Source: Mesobacillus jeotgali
GTDB lineage: Bacteria > Bacillota > Bacilli > Bacillales > Cytobacillaceae
NCBI RefSeq assembly: GCF_031759225.1
Contig: NZ_CP134494.1
Coordinates: 1,362,501-1,426,500 of the forward strand
DNA: 64,000 bases
Direction of reading: 5' to 3'
Part shown: in pieces, positions 1-8,353 of the stretch
How the letters are laid out: each line of letters opens with the position of its first letter
Numbering within the stretch: position 1 is the stretch's first letter
Made by a program: the position numbers and the translations under genes
The notes under the pieces: model-generated
The model's input: the letters and a program-made list of their open reading frames with translations, nothing else
Databases searched by the model: none
What the model was told of the DNA's origin: nothing

Positions 1-1716
1 TTCAAGCATGGAACAATCATTCAGGATACTATTCGCCTGTAAATCACGGAAAATCGACTGCTTCAAAAATAGGGATGGAAGAATATTTTTGATGGCCTCC
101 GGGTCATCCGGATTCATGCTAAGCCGCAGGAAGGACAGCATTCCTTTTACCATGAAGCGTTCATAAAAGGATTCAATATCCTGATCCAGCCGGAATGGCA
201 AGCTTGAAGTGGCAAGCCTCTCGAAAACTGAGCGGCTGGCTGCATTGGTCCTGAACAGGATGGCGAAATCACCGGGGCGTTCACCTTGTTCAATCCGTTC
301 TTTTATGTCTGTCAAAATCATCGTTGCTTCTTCTTCTTCATCATAAGGATGGAAGATTACCGGCGAACACTCTCCGGAAAACTGAGCCCGCATTTCTTTT
401 TCATGGCGAGTGAGATTTGCTGATATCAGCGTGTTGGCTGTCTCGACAATCTCATGCGGCGAACGGTAATTTTGGTTCAAGATGATTAGTTGGGTATTCT
501 GAAAGTCTGTCTTGAACTTGAACAGATAGGCAGGATCACTGCCCCTGAATGAGTAGATTGACTGGTCGTCATCTCCGACAGCACACACATTTCCATGCTT
601 TCCAGATAGCATTTTCATGAGTTCGTATTGAACTTTATTGATATCCTGAAACTCGTCAATCAAAAAATGATGAAAACGATTTTGATAGTTTTCCAGTATT
701 TCGGGCTTTTCCTTGAAAAGCTGATAACATCCGAGAAGCATATCATCAAAATCAAATAAATGTTGCCTCTCTTTAGCTGTTTCATAGTCTTTATACAGCA
801 GAGCAACCTTTTCTTCCCAAGGAGATTCCGCTTTAACCTCATGTGGCATGATCATTGTATTTTTCCATAAACCGATTTGCTGCAGAGCCAGATCATAAGC
901 GAACTCTTTTTCATCGAGCTGCAGCTTCCTCCCAGCTTCCTTAAGAATTTGCTCCCGTTGCCATTCTTTTTTCATCAGCTTGTCAGATGACCATTTTTCA
1001 CGTTCGTGAAAACAAAGGATACGGTAGAAGATGCTATGGAATGTGCCGGCGATCAGCTGATTGACCTTAGCGGGGGACATGCCCGGGTAATGGGCAATCC
1101 GTTTCTTCATCTCAGCAGCAGCCTTCGCGGTGAAGGTTACAAGCATGATTGAACCAGGGTCAACCTTCTTTTCTTCAATCATGAAGGCGGTTCTAGCGGT
1201 CAGCACTCTCGTCTTTCCACTCCCGGCACCTGCCAGAATCAATAAGGGGCCCTCTGTAGAAACAACAGCTTTTTCCTGGTTGCCATCAAAATGGACCCCA
1301 GCTTCTTTAAGCAGTTTTAAATAGTTTACCTTTACCCCTGGCTTAGCAGGTGGGAGCGGAGTAAAAGGTGATGGAATCTTAACTTCACGCGGATAGATGA
1401 ATTTTTCTTCTCTTTCAGCCTCAGCTGTAATCGTACGGGACTTTGGCATGCGAAAGCCGTTTCGTTCGGTATATTCTGTTTTCTCGGTAGTCTGAAGGGC
1501 TGGGAAGTGTTCGTTATGATCGATGCAGCCTTCCTTTGCAGAAAGATAGTGGTAGAAATGGGGCTTTTCTTTTATGCCTAGATAAAGGAGTACTTGTTCT
1601 CCGCATACAGAACATGTAAGCATTCCTTTTTTAGCATCATCATAAAGCTTTTGGTAATCCTCACGGTTATAGTGATCAAGGTTTATTATCTGTTGATTAT
1701 ACTTGGCTGTTTTCAT
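1..1716 (-). CDS. yjcD: UvrD/PcrA-type DNA helicase YjcD (partial, 3' end outside window)
   Basis: This is a superfamily 1 ATP-dependent DNA helicase, and 572 codons are visible; the C-terminal part lies beyond position 1. Visible motifs are Walker A AGAGSGKTR near residue 163, the DEFQD Walker B, DDDQSIYSFRGS and QNYRSP. The first 70 residues hold CSVC (Cys35, Cys38) followed by PHFYHY, which resembles the small zinc-binding N-terminal domain seen in CoiA-like proteins; that comparison is from memory. The ATG at 1716 follows GATGAGGG. The neighbours yjcF, yjcG and yjcH are in the same order in B. subtilis, which supports the name. Likely role is DNA repair or recombination; the exact substrate is unknown. 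Confidence 0.88.
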   Translation of the reverse strand, partial: MKTAKYNQQIINLDHYNREDYQKLYDDAKKGMLTCSVCGEQVLLYLGIKEKPHFYHYLSAKEGCIDHNEHFPALQTTEKTEYTERNGFRMPKSRTITAEAEREEKFIYPREVKIPSPFTPLPPAKPGVKVNYLKLLKEAGVHFDGNQEKAVVSTEGPLLILAGAGSGKTRVLTARTAFMIEEKKVDPGSIMLVTFTAKAAAEMKKRIAHYPGMSPAKVNQLIAGTFHSIFYRILCFHEREKWSSDKLMKKEWQREQILKEAGRKLQLDEKEFAYDLALQQIGLWKNTMIMPHEVKAESPWEEKVALLYKDYETAKERQHLFDFDDMLLGCYQLFKEKPEILENYQNRFHHFLIDEFQDINKVQYELMKMLSGKHGNVCAVGDDDQSIYSFRGSDPAYLFKFKTDFQNTQLIILNQNYRSPHEIVETANTLISANLTRHEKEMRAQFSGECSPVIFHPYDEEEEATMILTDIKERIEQGERPGDFAILFRTNAASRSVFERLATSSLPFRLDQDIESFYERFMVKGMLSFLRLSMNPDDPEAIKNILPSLFLKQSIFRDLQANSILNDCSMLE

Positions 1717-1920
1717 GTTTTCCCTCATCTCCGACCAAAAATAGCACAATCTTTATCATATCAGAATAAGATTTTTTACAAAAGATGTTTTCTGCTCGGT
1801 TTACCACTTTACGATTTAGCAGAAAAGTTTTCCATTAATAGTTTACTACGGTCATAAACAGGGAAAAGGAAAAGAAGAATATAGTGAGAAGGTAAATAAT
1901 ATGGCTTGGGGGATATCAAA

Positions 1921-2253
1921 ATGGGATACATTCTTCCAGTGACAAATTATCAATATATACAATATGCTGAGCGGGAAATAGGAACAGATTATGATCCATT
2001 TCAGATCCAAAAGGTTAGCAGGATCCGCAAAGAAGATCCGGTAGAAAAAGGGCAGGAACGACAAGAACAAGCCGTTGCACCTATGCAAAAACGGAAGGAC
2101 CATCAGCCTGTTACAAGAATGCAGCTGGCAGCTTCTGACATAAGCTACTCTGCTATTGATCGGATTTATAAGAAAAAGGTGAATCCTTCAGTGGTCAGCA
2201 AGGCATATGCTGAACTAACAGGAAAAGGAAGGCACTACAGCGAGTCAGTCTAA
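1921..2253 (+). CDS. Conserved hypothetical protein, 110 aa
   Basis: A small hydrophilic protein beginning MGYILPVTNYQYIQYAERE, with a charged middle (many K, E, Q and R) and no signal peptide or membrane segment. The start at 1921 is preferred over a TTG at 1906 because GGGGG at 1908-1912 lies 8 bases upstream. It is divergent from yjcD and sits where B. subtilis carries yjcE, between yjcD and yjcF; I could not confirm homology. A hairpin and T-run at its 3' end act as terminator. Function is not recognised. Confidence 0.7.
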   Translation: MGYILPVTNYQYIQYAEREIGTDYDPFQIQKVSRIRKEDPVEKGQERQEQAVAPMQKRKDHQPVTRMQLAASDISYSAIDRIYKKKVNPSVVSKAYAELTGKGRHYSESV

Positions 2254-2275
2254 ACTCAGCTGCAGTGCTTTTTTA
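2232..2275 (+). terminator. Terminator of the 110-aa gene
   Basis: A long imperfect hairpin (GCACTACAGCGAGT pairing with ACTCAGCTGCAGTGC) runs through the stop codon and is followed by six T. Confidence 0.75.
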
Positions 2276-2296
2276 TTTAAGCTTAGAGGAAAAAGC

Positions 2297-2324
2297 GAAA
2301 CTCCACTCAGATGAGTGGAGTTTC
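2297..2324 (-). terminator. Terminator of the yjcH-yjcG-yjcF operon
   Basis: A near-perfect palindrome with arms GAAACTCCACTCA and TGAGTGGAGTTTC lies 8 bp beyond the yjcF stop; on the minus strand it is followed by a T-rich run. Confidence 0.7.
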
Positions 2325-2331
2325 ATTTCAT

Positions 2332-2754
2332 TCATACATATTTTTTCATCGTTTTATGTGGAATCCCGGCATCCAGGAATTCTTCTGATACCGTTTCATA
2401 TCCTAGCTTGCTGTAAAATGGGATGGCATGTGTCTGCGCATTCAGTTTTAAGGTGGAGATGCCTTGTGACTTGGCATATTCCTCGATTTTATTCATGACG
2501 GCGACACCAGCACCGTTTTTGCGGTTCTCTTTCAAGACACAAATTCTTTCAACCTTGCCGACTCCATCCAATACACGGAATCTCCCGGCTCCAGCAGCTT
2601 TTCCGTTATCATATAGCACAAAGTGGATTGAGTCTGATTCAAATTGATCAATTTCTTCTTCTTCAGGTACATTTTGCTCATGAATGAAGACAGTCTTGCG
2701 TACCTCGAATGCGTCTGCTAATTCTTGTTCGTTGGTTACGATTTTTACTTCCAC
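2332..2754 (-). CDS. yjcF: GNAT family N-acetyltransferase YjcF
   Basis: A 140-residue GCN5-type acetyltransferase that would move an acetyl group from acetyl-CoA to an unknown amine. It opens MEVKIVTNEQELADAFEVRKTVFIHEQ, typical of the ElaA/YjcF subgroup. The acetyl-CoA loop region reads RICVLKENRKNGAGVAVMNKIEEYA, and a late HAIPFYSKLGY segment matches the family's beta-bulge region. It is 6 bp downstream of yjcG, so the two are probably co-transcribed. The substrate is unknown. Confidence 0.88.
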   Translation of the reverse strand: MEVKIVTNEQELADAFEVRKTVFIHEQNVPEEEEIDQFESDSIHFVLYDNGKAAGAGRFRVLDGVGKVERICVLKENRKNGAGVAVMNKIEEYAKSQGISTLKLNAQTHAIPFYSKLGYETVSEEFLDAGIPHKTMKKYV

Positions 2755-2760
2755 GTTTGA

Positions 2761-3273
2761 TTATTCCTTTCCAAGCCTGAATGTTTCATATACTGTCCAC
2801 GATCCATTATCCAGCTGGTACAGTAAGTGAATCCTGTCGGCAGTATCCTCATAATGAACCTTTGTCATGCGCAGTGAACCATATACATCGGAATGCTCAT
2901 CGTCGGACATTTTTTGCCCGATGGTGATATGGGGCACAAAGTTATACTCCTGATTCCCATCATCAAATGTTGCATTTAGCTCATTATGAAGCCTTTCCAG
3001 ATCTTCTGGTGATTCAATCTTCAAGTAAATGACGTTGTTAACGGGCTTGAAGGATCCAATCTTAGTGACCTGTATATTGATTGGTTTGAAATTTCTGGCG
3101 ATTGTATCGAGTTTATTTGCGATTTCCTTGATTTCTTCCTCCGTTGCTTCAAATGAGGACTTTAGTGTCACATGAGGCGGGATTAACGCATAGTGAGGAT
3201 CATAGCGCCTTCTCATTGAATTCGCAAAATCCTGGATTTTCTTCGATGGAAAAATGACAATACCGAACTTCAT
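2761..3273 (-). CDS. yjcG: 2H phosphoesterase / 2'-5' RNA ligase-like protein YjcG
   Basis: A 170-residue member of the 2H phosphoesterase superfamily, with the two catalytic HxTx motifs HVTL (in PPHVTLKSSF) and HITI (in VPHITIGQKM). The sequence aligns closely from memory with B. subtilis YjcG (MKYGIVLFPSKK...). The ATG at 3273 is chosen because GGGGGT lies about 7 bases upstream and the protein then starts MKFGIVIFPSKK like its homolog; an upstream in-frame ATG at 3306 is less likely. Such enzymes act on 2',5' or cyclic phosphodiester bonds in RNA-derived substrates; the true substrate is unknown. Confidence 0.9.
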   Translation of the reverse strand: MKFGIVIFPSKKIQDFANSMRRRYDPHYALIPPHVTLKSSFEATEEEIKEIANKLDTIARNFKPINIQVTKIGSFKPVNNVIYLKIESPEDLERLHNELNATFDDGNQEYNFVPHITIGQKMSDDEHSDVYGSLRMTKVHYEDTADRIHLLYQLDNGSWTVYETFRLGKE

Positions 3274-3389
3274 CTCAGATACCCCCGTTTCATTAGTGTG
3301 GTGCACATGGATTAACTAAGAATACTAAAAATATGATTTACCATTCATTATAACAAATTTTCTAAATATATAATATAAAGAAGCATATA

Positions 3390-4115
3390 TTATGAAAACA
3401 CTTGTTTAATGGCCCTTTTGAGGTCAGGCTGCCAATAAGTCCAAGTGTGATCCCCGCTGAACTCATCATAAAAATACCCAAAACCTTTGTCCTTGAAAAC
3501 CTTTGAAAGCTCCCTGTTTGGTGTAAGGAAATCTTTATTTTTGGCTGAGCTCGTTTTGACTTCTGTTTCCTGCTCACCGACCGTGTGGTAAATGTGGAGC
3601 AACTCAGGTTGGCGGAAATCCTTAACGGCCTCAAATACATCTTCATTTACATATGGTGACTGCAGCAGCACTTTGCCAAATGTGTGCGGGTATTGAAGTG
3701 CTGCTAGCAAGGAAACGGTTGCTGCCAGAGAATCCCCAATCAGTGCGCGGCCCATGCCCATTTGGTAGGTTGGGTATTGTTCATCCAAATAGGGTACAAG
3801 TTCATGAGCCAGAAAACGGATATAGGCTTGATGCTGCTCTCCTTTTGGATGATATTTGCGCCGCCTGTCCTCAACCGATTCATATGGGATGCCTACGATG
3901 ATGACGTTTTCAATTTCCTTTTTGCCAAGAAGCTCGTCTGCAACCCTTCCGATTCGGCCTAGCTGGAAATAATCCCGGCCATCCTGTGCAATAAGTATTG
4001 AATATTTATATAAGGGAGAATAATTGGCGGGCAAGTATACCAGCATGATTACTTCTTCTCCGAGTTCCTTGCTTTTAAGATTGATTTCTTCTATTTTGCC
4101 CATTGGAAATTCCAT
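3390..4115 (-). CDS. yjcH: Alpha/beta-hydrolase, esterase-like YjcH
   Basis: A 241-residue cytoplasmic alpha/beta hydrolase of the enterochelin-esterase-like (esterase D) family. It contains the nucleophile elbow GDSLAA, preceded by YQMGMGRALI, and a late catalytic-histidine region SGDHTWTYWQP. The start has GGAGG 7 bases upstream. It is the first gene of the minus-strand yjcH-yjcG-yjcF group, though about 115 bp separate it from yjcG. The ester substrate is unknown. Confidence 0.88.
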   Translation of the reverse strand: MEFPMGKIEEINLKSKELGEEVIMLVYLPANYSPLYKYSILIAQDGRDYFQLGRIGRVADELLGKKEIENVIIVGIPYESVEDRRRKYHPKGEQHQAYIRFLAHELVPYLDEQYPTYQMGMGRALIGDSLAATVSLLAALQYPHTFGKVLLQSPYVNEDVFEAVKDFRQPELLHIYHTVGEQETEVKTSSAKNKDFLTPNRELSKVFKDKGFGYFYDEFSGDHTWTYWQPDLKRAIKQVFS

Positions 4116-4309
4116 TCATTTACCTCCAAACAACAAATATCTTGTGTTTCATCACTAAGATTTTAGCATATGTATTTTAAAAAAGCTTTTTTGGCAATCT
4201 ACTTGCAGTATTAAAGAAATATAGTAAGCAAGTAACATGTTTGACAATTGTGTGAACTCTTATGGTAAGATAAAGTTGAATAATTCTATTTCTTTAAGGG
4301 GGAAATCTG

Positions 4310-5305
4310 ATGAAAAAAAGAAAGTTTCTTTTGTTCACTGCATTAATGCTGGTCGTTTCAATGGTGCTTGCAGCATGTGGCGGCGGCTCTGAGGAAAAGG
4401 GCGGCGGAGAAGGACAATCAGAAGAAAAACCAAAATACATGAGCATCCTTACTGGTGGTACGGGTGGTACATACTTCCCGTTGGGCGGATCATTTGCCAA
4501 AATCGTATCTGACGCAACAGGGGTTAGCACAAATGCTGAAACAACAGGAGCTTCTGCAGAAAACATGCAGAGCATTAAAGACAATAAAGGTGAAATTGCA
4601 TTCACACAAACAGATATTGCTTCCTATGCAACTGAAGGAAAGCTGATGTTTGACGGAAATGCGATTGATAATATCAAGGCAATCGGAACACTATACCCTG
4701 AAACAATCCAAATCGTCACAACTGAAAAATCTGGAATTAAAACAGTAGAAGATCTGAAAGGCAAAAAAGTATCTATCGGAGCACCAGGTTCTGGTACAGC
4801 AGCGAATGCTGAACAGATTCTTGAAGCATATGGCATGACTCTTGATGATATCCAAAAGCAAGATCTTAGCTTTGATGAGTCAGTAAACGGAATCAAAGAT
4901 GGCAATATTGATGCTGCATTCGTAACTGCTGGACATCCAACAGCTGCTGTTGAGGAACTGTCAGCAACAGAAAAAGTTGTAATTGTTCCGGTAGATGCTG
5001 AAAAAGCTGATAAGCTTATCGAAAAATATCCTTACTATACAAAGGAAGAAGTTCCTAGCGGAACATACAAGATTGGTGCAGCTGTTCCAACTGTAGCTGT
5101 TCAGGCGATGCTTGTTGTTAAAGCAGATCTTTCAGATGATGTTGTTTATGATATCACTAAGGCGATCTTTGAAAACCTGGATCAGGTACAACATGCAAAA
5201 GCAAAACAAATCAAGGCTGAAAATGCTTTGAATGGTGTAGGAATCGATGTACACCCTGGAGCTCAAAAGTATTTTGACGAAAAAGGAATCAAAGCTGCCG
5301 AGTAA
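4310..5305 (+). CDS. TAXI family TRAP transporter solute-binding lipoprotein
   Basis: This is the extracellular substrate-binding subunit of a TRAP-T transporter of the TAXI type, 331 aa. The N terminus is a lipoprotein signal with lipobox LAAC (Cys23) followed by a Gly/Ser/Glu linker. The mature part starts with the family signature LTGGTGGTYFPLGGSFAKI and has SIGAPGSGTAANAEQIL in the middle. It is the first gene of an operon with a DUF1850 protein and a fused TRAP permease. TAXI transporters often import dicarboxylates or amino acids such as glutamate; the substrate here cannot be read. A TTGACA box lies at about 4241, with TAAGAT 19 bp later. Confidence 0.93.
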   Translation: MKKRKFLLFTALMLVVSMVLAACGGGSEEKGGGEGQSEEKPKYMSILTGGTGGTYFPLGGSFAKIVSDATGVSTNAETTGASAENMQSIKDNKGEIAFTQTDIASYATEGKLMFDGNAIDNIKAIGTLYPETIQIVTTEKSGIKTVEDLKGKKVSIGAPGSGTAANAEQILEAYGMTLDDIQKQDLSFDESVNGIKDGNIDAAFVTAGHPTAAVEELSATEKVVIVPVDAEKADKLIEKYPYYTKEEVPSGTYKIGAAVPTVAVQAMLVVKADLSDDVVYDITKAIFENLDQVQHAKAKQIKAENALNGVGIDVHPGAQKYFDEKGIKAAE

Positions 5306-5318
5306 TAGGGTAAACCAT

Positions 5319-5354
5319 GGCCGGACAAAACCCTTTCAGGGATTTTGCCCGGTC
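5319..5354 (+). terminator. Intercistronic stem-loop after TAXI binding protein
   Basis: A strong hairpin (GGCCGGACAAAACCC with GGGATTTTGCCCGGTC) without a long T-run lies 14 bp after the stop codon. It probably protects the upstream message or partly terminates, giving more binding protein than permease. Confidence 0.6.
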
Positions 5355-5485
5355 AATTAATATTCTGGATGGCATCTGTACTCCGGCGGTTCCACGAAAG
5401 AACAGACCGAACCCAATTCCGGTCTCTTTTACTGTATGGATATCAACCTCTTTGATAGTTATTGAACAGGCGAGGAAGAAGTTAT

Positions 5486-6022
5486 ATGAAACCAATTAAG
5501 ATTAAAAACAAGATCTTCGTTCTGTTGCTCCTCATTAGTTTATTATTGATAATCTCAATTAAAATTCCTTACAAACAAGCTCTGGTTTTTCTTCAACCGG
5601 AAAAAGGTGATATACTCTGCTATGTGCCTATTGCTTCCGGGGAAAACTTTAAGATAAGGTATAAGCATTCAATTCATTTGTCTGATGTAATTGAAAGCTA
5701 TAAAGTGACGAAGCAAAATGAAATACAGCAATATGAACTAGAATACGAAGACTTTGCAATAGGAATGCCTTCAGAAGTATCTGGAAGTGAAAGGTTCTTG
5801 ATGGAGGATGGTAAGTACTATATAAAGAATATGGATAGAAGGTTTGAACATTTCGACCTGCGAGTTGGAAAAGTGAGGGCCAATCACACGTTTGTTCAGG
5901 GGAAGATCTCCTTTCCGCTTTCCAAGGCAATAGAGCCAGGAACAAGAGTGAGGATACAGGTCAGGAAAATTAATTTTATTCAGCAAATGAAAGGAGTGAA
6001 TATCCTTGAGCGTAAAGAATGA
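5486..6022 (+). CDS. DUF1850 domain protein associated with TAXI-TRAP
   Basis: A 178-residue protein with one N-terminal membrane segment (FVLLLLISLLLIISIKI), then an extracytoplasmic DUF1850 domain with YKHSIHLSDVIESY and a DFAIGMPSE stretch. DUF1850 genes commonly sit between TAXI binding proteins and fused TRAP permeases, as here. The ATG at 5486 is preferred over a TTG at 5462 because GAGGAAGAAG lies just upstream. It overlaps the permease gene by 17 bp, which suggests coupled translation. The molecular role is not known. Confidence 0.85.
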   Translation: MKPIKIKNKIFVLLLLISLLLIISIKIPYKQALVFLQPEKGDILCYVPIASGENFKIRYKHSIHLSDVIESYKVTKQNEIQQYELEYEDFAIGMPSEVSGSERFLMEDGKYYIKNMDRRFEHFDLRVGKVRANHTFVQGKISFPLSKAIEPGTRVRIQVRKINFIQQMKGVNILERKE

Positions 6023-7964
6023 AACTTTATCAGAACAGGAACAGCAAGAACTGCTGGAAAAATACGATCCTGAAGCTGCTTCAAGGAAATTAAAAGGAAT
6101 AATGGGCATGATAGCATTCGTTCTGTTGCTGTCATTCTCACTATTTCAGCTGTATACATCAATATTTGGGGTTTTGACTGCGCAGCTGCAAAGATCGATT
6201 CATCTAGGCTTTGCGCTTGCGCTGATTTTTATTTTATTTCCTGCACGGAAGAAAGACCGTGTACATAACAAAGTGGCCTGGTATGATATCATATTGGCTG
6301 TTATCGCTATTGCAGTAGGTGCCTACTGGCCATTAATGATTGATGAACTAGTTAACAGGGTTGGGCGTCTCACACCTGTTGACTTTTATATTGGGCTTGC
6401 GGCTGTAATACTCGTCCTGGAAGCGACAAGAAGAACCGTGGGTTTGCCAATTACGATTATTGCAATTTTGTTTATGGTATATGCATTGTATGGTCCTTAT
6501 ATGCCGGGATTCCTGGCACACAGGGGACTGGAACTCGACAGTTTAATTCAAACTATGTTCTTCACCACTGAAGGCATACTTGGAACCCCATTAGGTGTTT
6601 CGTCAACTTTTATCTTTTTATTCTTATTATTTGGTGCTTTCCTTGTTAAAACAGGTGTTGGCCAATACTTTAATGACCTTGCTGTGTCAATCGCGGGCAA
6701 AAGAGTCGGCGGGCCTGCAAAGGTAGCGATTTTCTCGAGTGCCCTGCAGGGAACCATCAGCGGAAGTTCTGTAGCTAACGTTGTAACATCTGGTTCATTT
6801 ACGATCCCGATGATGAAAAAACTTGGTTACCGCAAAGAGTTTGCTGGTGCAGTTGAGGCTGCGGCTTCTACAGGTGGCCAGCTGATGCCACCTATAATGG
6901 GGGCAGCTGCATTCCTGATGGTAGAATTCATCGGCGGCGGAATTACTTATTGGGATATCGCCAAGGCTGCCGCTATCCCAGCGTTGCTTTATTTTACAGG
7001 GATTTGGATCATGACCCATTTCGAAGCAAAACGGGTCGGACTCCGAGGTCTTAAGGATGAAGAAATGCCGAATCGTAAGGAAGTTCTGGCTAAAATTTAC
7101 TTGCTTCTGCCAATCCTGGCGGTCATTATCCTGATGGTATCCGGAATGAGTGTTATGCGTGCTGCACTCTGGAGTATTTTGATCACCGTTGCTGTAAGTG
7201 CGATCAAGAAAGAAACAAGGATTGGATTCAGAGATATGATTGAAGCACTGGTGGACGGTGCGCGCACGGCATTAGGCGTAGCAGCTGCAACTGCCGCTGC
7301 AGGTATCATTGTTGGAGTAGTAACAAAAACAGGTCTGGGCTTAAAGCTTGCCAACGGGCTTTTGGATCTTGCCGGAGGACATTTGCTCCTTACCCTGGCA
7401 TTCACTATGGTAGCATCTCTTGTTCTTGGTATGGGATCACCAACAACTGCTAACTACGTAATTACTTCAACGATTGCTGCCCCGGCAATCATACTGTTGG
7501 GTGTACCTGATTTATCTGCACACTTATTTGTGTTCTATTTCGGGATTATTGCTGATATTACCCCACCAGTGGCGCTTGCAGCATTTGCCGCAGCAGGAGT
7601 GTCTGGAGGGGAACCGATAAAAACAGGTGTCAACTCGGCAAAACTGGCTATCGCAGCGTTCATCATACCTTATATGTTCGTATTGTCACCAGAATTGTTA
7701 ATGATTGATACAACATGGTATTATTTGATTTGGGTAGTATTTACTGCACTGGCAGGAATGATGTTAATTGGAGCTGGAATTATTGGATTCTGGCTGAGGA
7801 AGTTATTCTGGTACGAAAGGTTAATTGGTGTCGTTAGTGGATTGATGCTTATCTATCCTGAGAAAATTACCGATATCATCGGCCTTGGTTCATTTGTATT
7901 AATCATTGCTTTGCAATTATTGATTAAGCGAAATGATACCGCAGAGACAAGTCCAGCCAGCTAA
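6006..7964 (+). CDS. TRAP transporter fused permease subunit (4TM+12TM)
   Basis: A 652-residue integral membrane protein combining the small (DctQ-like) and large (DctM-like) TRAP permease parts, the usual form in TAXI systems. Many hydrophobic segments are visible, with conserved loops such as SGSSVANVVTSGSFTIPMMKKLGY, AAASTGGQLMPPIMGAAAF, GMGSPTTANYVI and DITPPVALAAFAAAGVSGG. It should drive sodium- or proton-coupled uptake of the substrate captured by the binding protein. The TTG start at 6006 has AAAGGAGTG about 8 bases upstream, inside the end of the DUF1850 gene. Confidence 0.93.
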   Translation: MSVKNETLSEQEQQELLEKYDPEAASRKLKGIMGMIAFVLLLSFSLFQLYTSIFGVLTAQLQRSIHLGFALALIFILFPARKKDRVHNKVAWYDIILAVIAIAVGAYWPLMIDELVNRVGRLTPVDFYIGLAAVILVLEATRRTVGLPITIIAILFMVYALYGPYMPGFLAHRGLELDSLIQTMFFTTEGILGTPLGVSSTFIFLFLLFGAFLVKTGVGQYFNDLAVSIAGKRVGGPAKVAIFSSALQGTISGSSVANVVTSGSFTIPMMKKLGYRKEFAGAVEAAASTGGQLMPPIMGAAAFLMVEFIGGGITYWDIAKAAAIPALLYFTGIWIMTHFEAKRVGLRGLKDEEMPNRKEVLAKIYLLLPILAVIILMVSGMSVMRAALWSILITVAVSAIKKETRIGFRDMIEALVDGARTALGVAAATAAAGIIVGVVTKTGLGLKLANGLLDLAGGHLLLTLAFTMVASLVLGMGSPTTANYVITSTIAAPAIILLGVPDLSAHLFVFYFGIIADITPPVALAAFAAAGVSGGEPIKTGVNSAKLAIAAFIIPYMFVLSPELLMIDTTWYYLIWVVFTALAGMMLIGAGIIGFWLRKLFWYERLIGVVSGLMLIYPEKITDIIGLGSFVLIIALQLLIKRNDTAETSPAS

Positions 7965-7975
7965 TAGTCTATTTA

Positions 7976-8005
7976 AGAAGTCCTCTTTGCGGGGGCTTCT
8001 TTTTT
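7976..8005 (+). terminator. Terminator of the TAXI-TRAP operon
   Basis: Hairpin GAAGTCC...GGGCTTC followed by six T, 12 bp past the permease stop. Confidence 0.75.
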
Positions 8006-8225
8006 AGCTTGTTTTTAGCAATGTACGTTTTTCAGGCATGACTGAAAGAATATTTTCGACCTTGAAAAGGCGATCATCATTGCGGAGAAAACAAAAGGCT
8101 TTAAAGCAGGTGCCGCGCATTTCCTTGACGATGATCCTGCGATGAGTAATCTGGTTATTTGCGGCCAGGTAAATCATTTCAACAGGCTGGCTTTCATTAA
8201 GTGATCTTGTAAGCAGATTGTTCAT
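8004..8225 (-). CDS. Small WYL-like protein, 73 aa
   Basis: The protein resembles the core of a WYL ligand-sensing domain: an MIYLAANNQITHRRIIVKEM strand pair and a C-terminal RLFKVENILSV motif. There is no helix-turn-helix domain, so it is a stand-alone WYL-type protein. The start has AAGGTGGTGA just upstream. Its promoter carries a LexA-like box between -35 and -10, which suggests SOS control. WYL domains often sense nucleic acids or nucleotides in DNA-damage regulators, but the function of short stand-alone versions is not established. Confidence 0.65.
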   Translation of the reverse strand: MNNLLTRSLNESQPVEMIYLAANNQITHRRIIVKEMRGTCFKAFCFLRNDDRLFKVENILSVMPEKRTLLKTS

Positions 8226-8251
8226 AGTATCACCACCTTAATTGTATATTC

Positions 8252-8285
8252 CTATTATATCCGAACATTCGTTCTTTATTCAAGA
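8252..8285 (-). promoter_or_regulatory. Promoter of the small WYL gene with internal LexA-like box
   Basis: On the minus strand a -35 TTGAAT (8281-8276) and a -10 TATAAT (8257-8252) are 18 bp apart. The 18-bp spacer holds AGAACGAATGTTCG, which matches the B. subtilis LexA consensus CGAACRNRYGTTYG at 13 of 14 positions. LexA bound here would block RNA polymerase. Promoter and box positions are read directly; regulation is inferred. Confidence 0.7.
8261..8275. promoter_or_regulatory. LexA-like box 1
   Basis: CGAACATTCGTTCT on the plus strand; read on the minus strand as AGAACGAATGTTCG it fits the Bacillus LexA consensus with one mismatch. It lies inside the promoter of the WYL-like gene. Confidence 0.65.
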
Positions 8286-8289
8286 AAAT

Positions 8290-8304
8290 AAGAACGAATG
8301 TTCG
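8290..8304. promoter_or_regulatory. LexA-like box 2
   Basis: AGAACGAATGTTCG on the plus strand, one mismatch to the LexA consensus, is an exact inverted copy of box 1. It sits upstream of the Nudix gene's putative promoter (TATAAT near 8328), so it may add to control of both genes. Confidence 0.6.
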
Positions 8305-8353
8305 TTTTAATTTTTGTGTTAAATGTTATAATTTTATTCATGGGGTGATAAAT

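Noticed and set aside
8262..8304. Inverted repeat between the WYL and Nudix genes as a terminator
   Set aside because: It lies between divergent gene starts, overlaps a consensus promoter, and each arm is itself a LexA-like palindrome.
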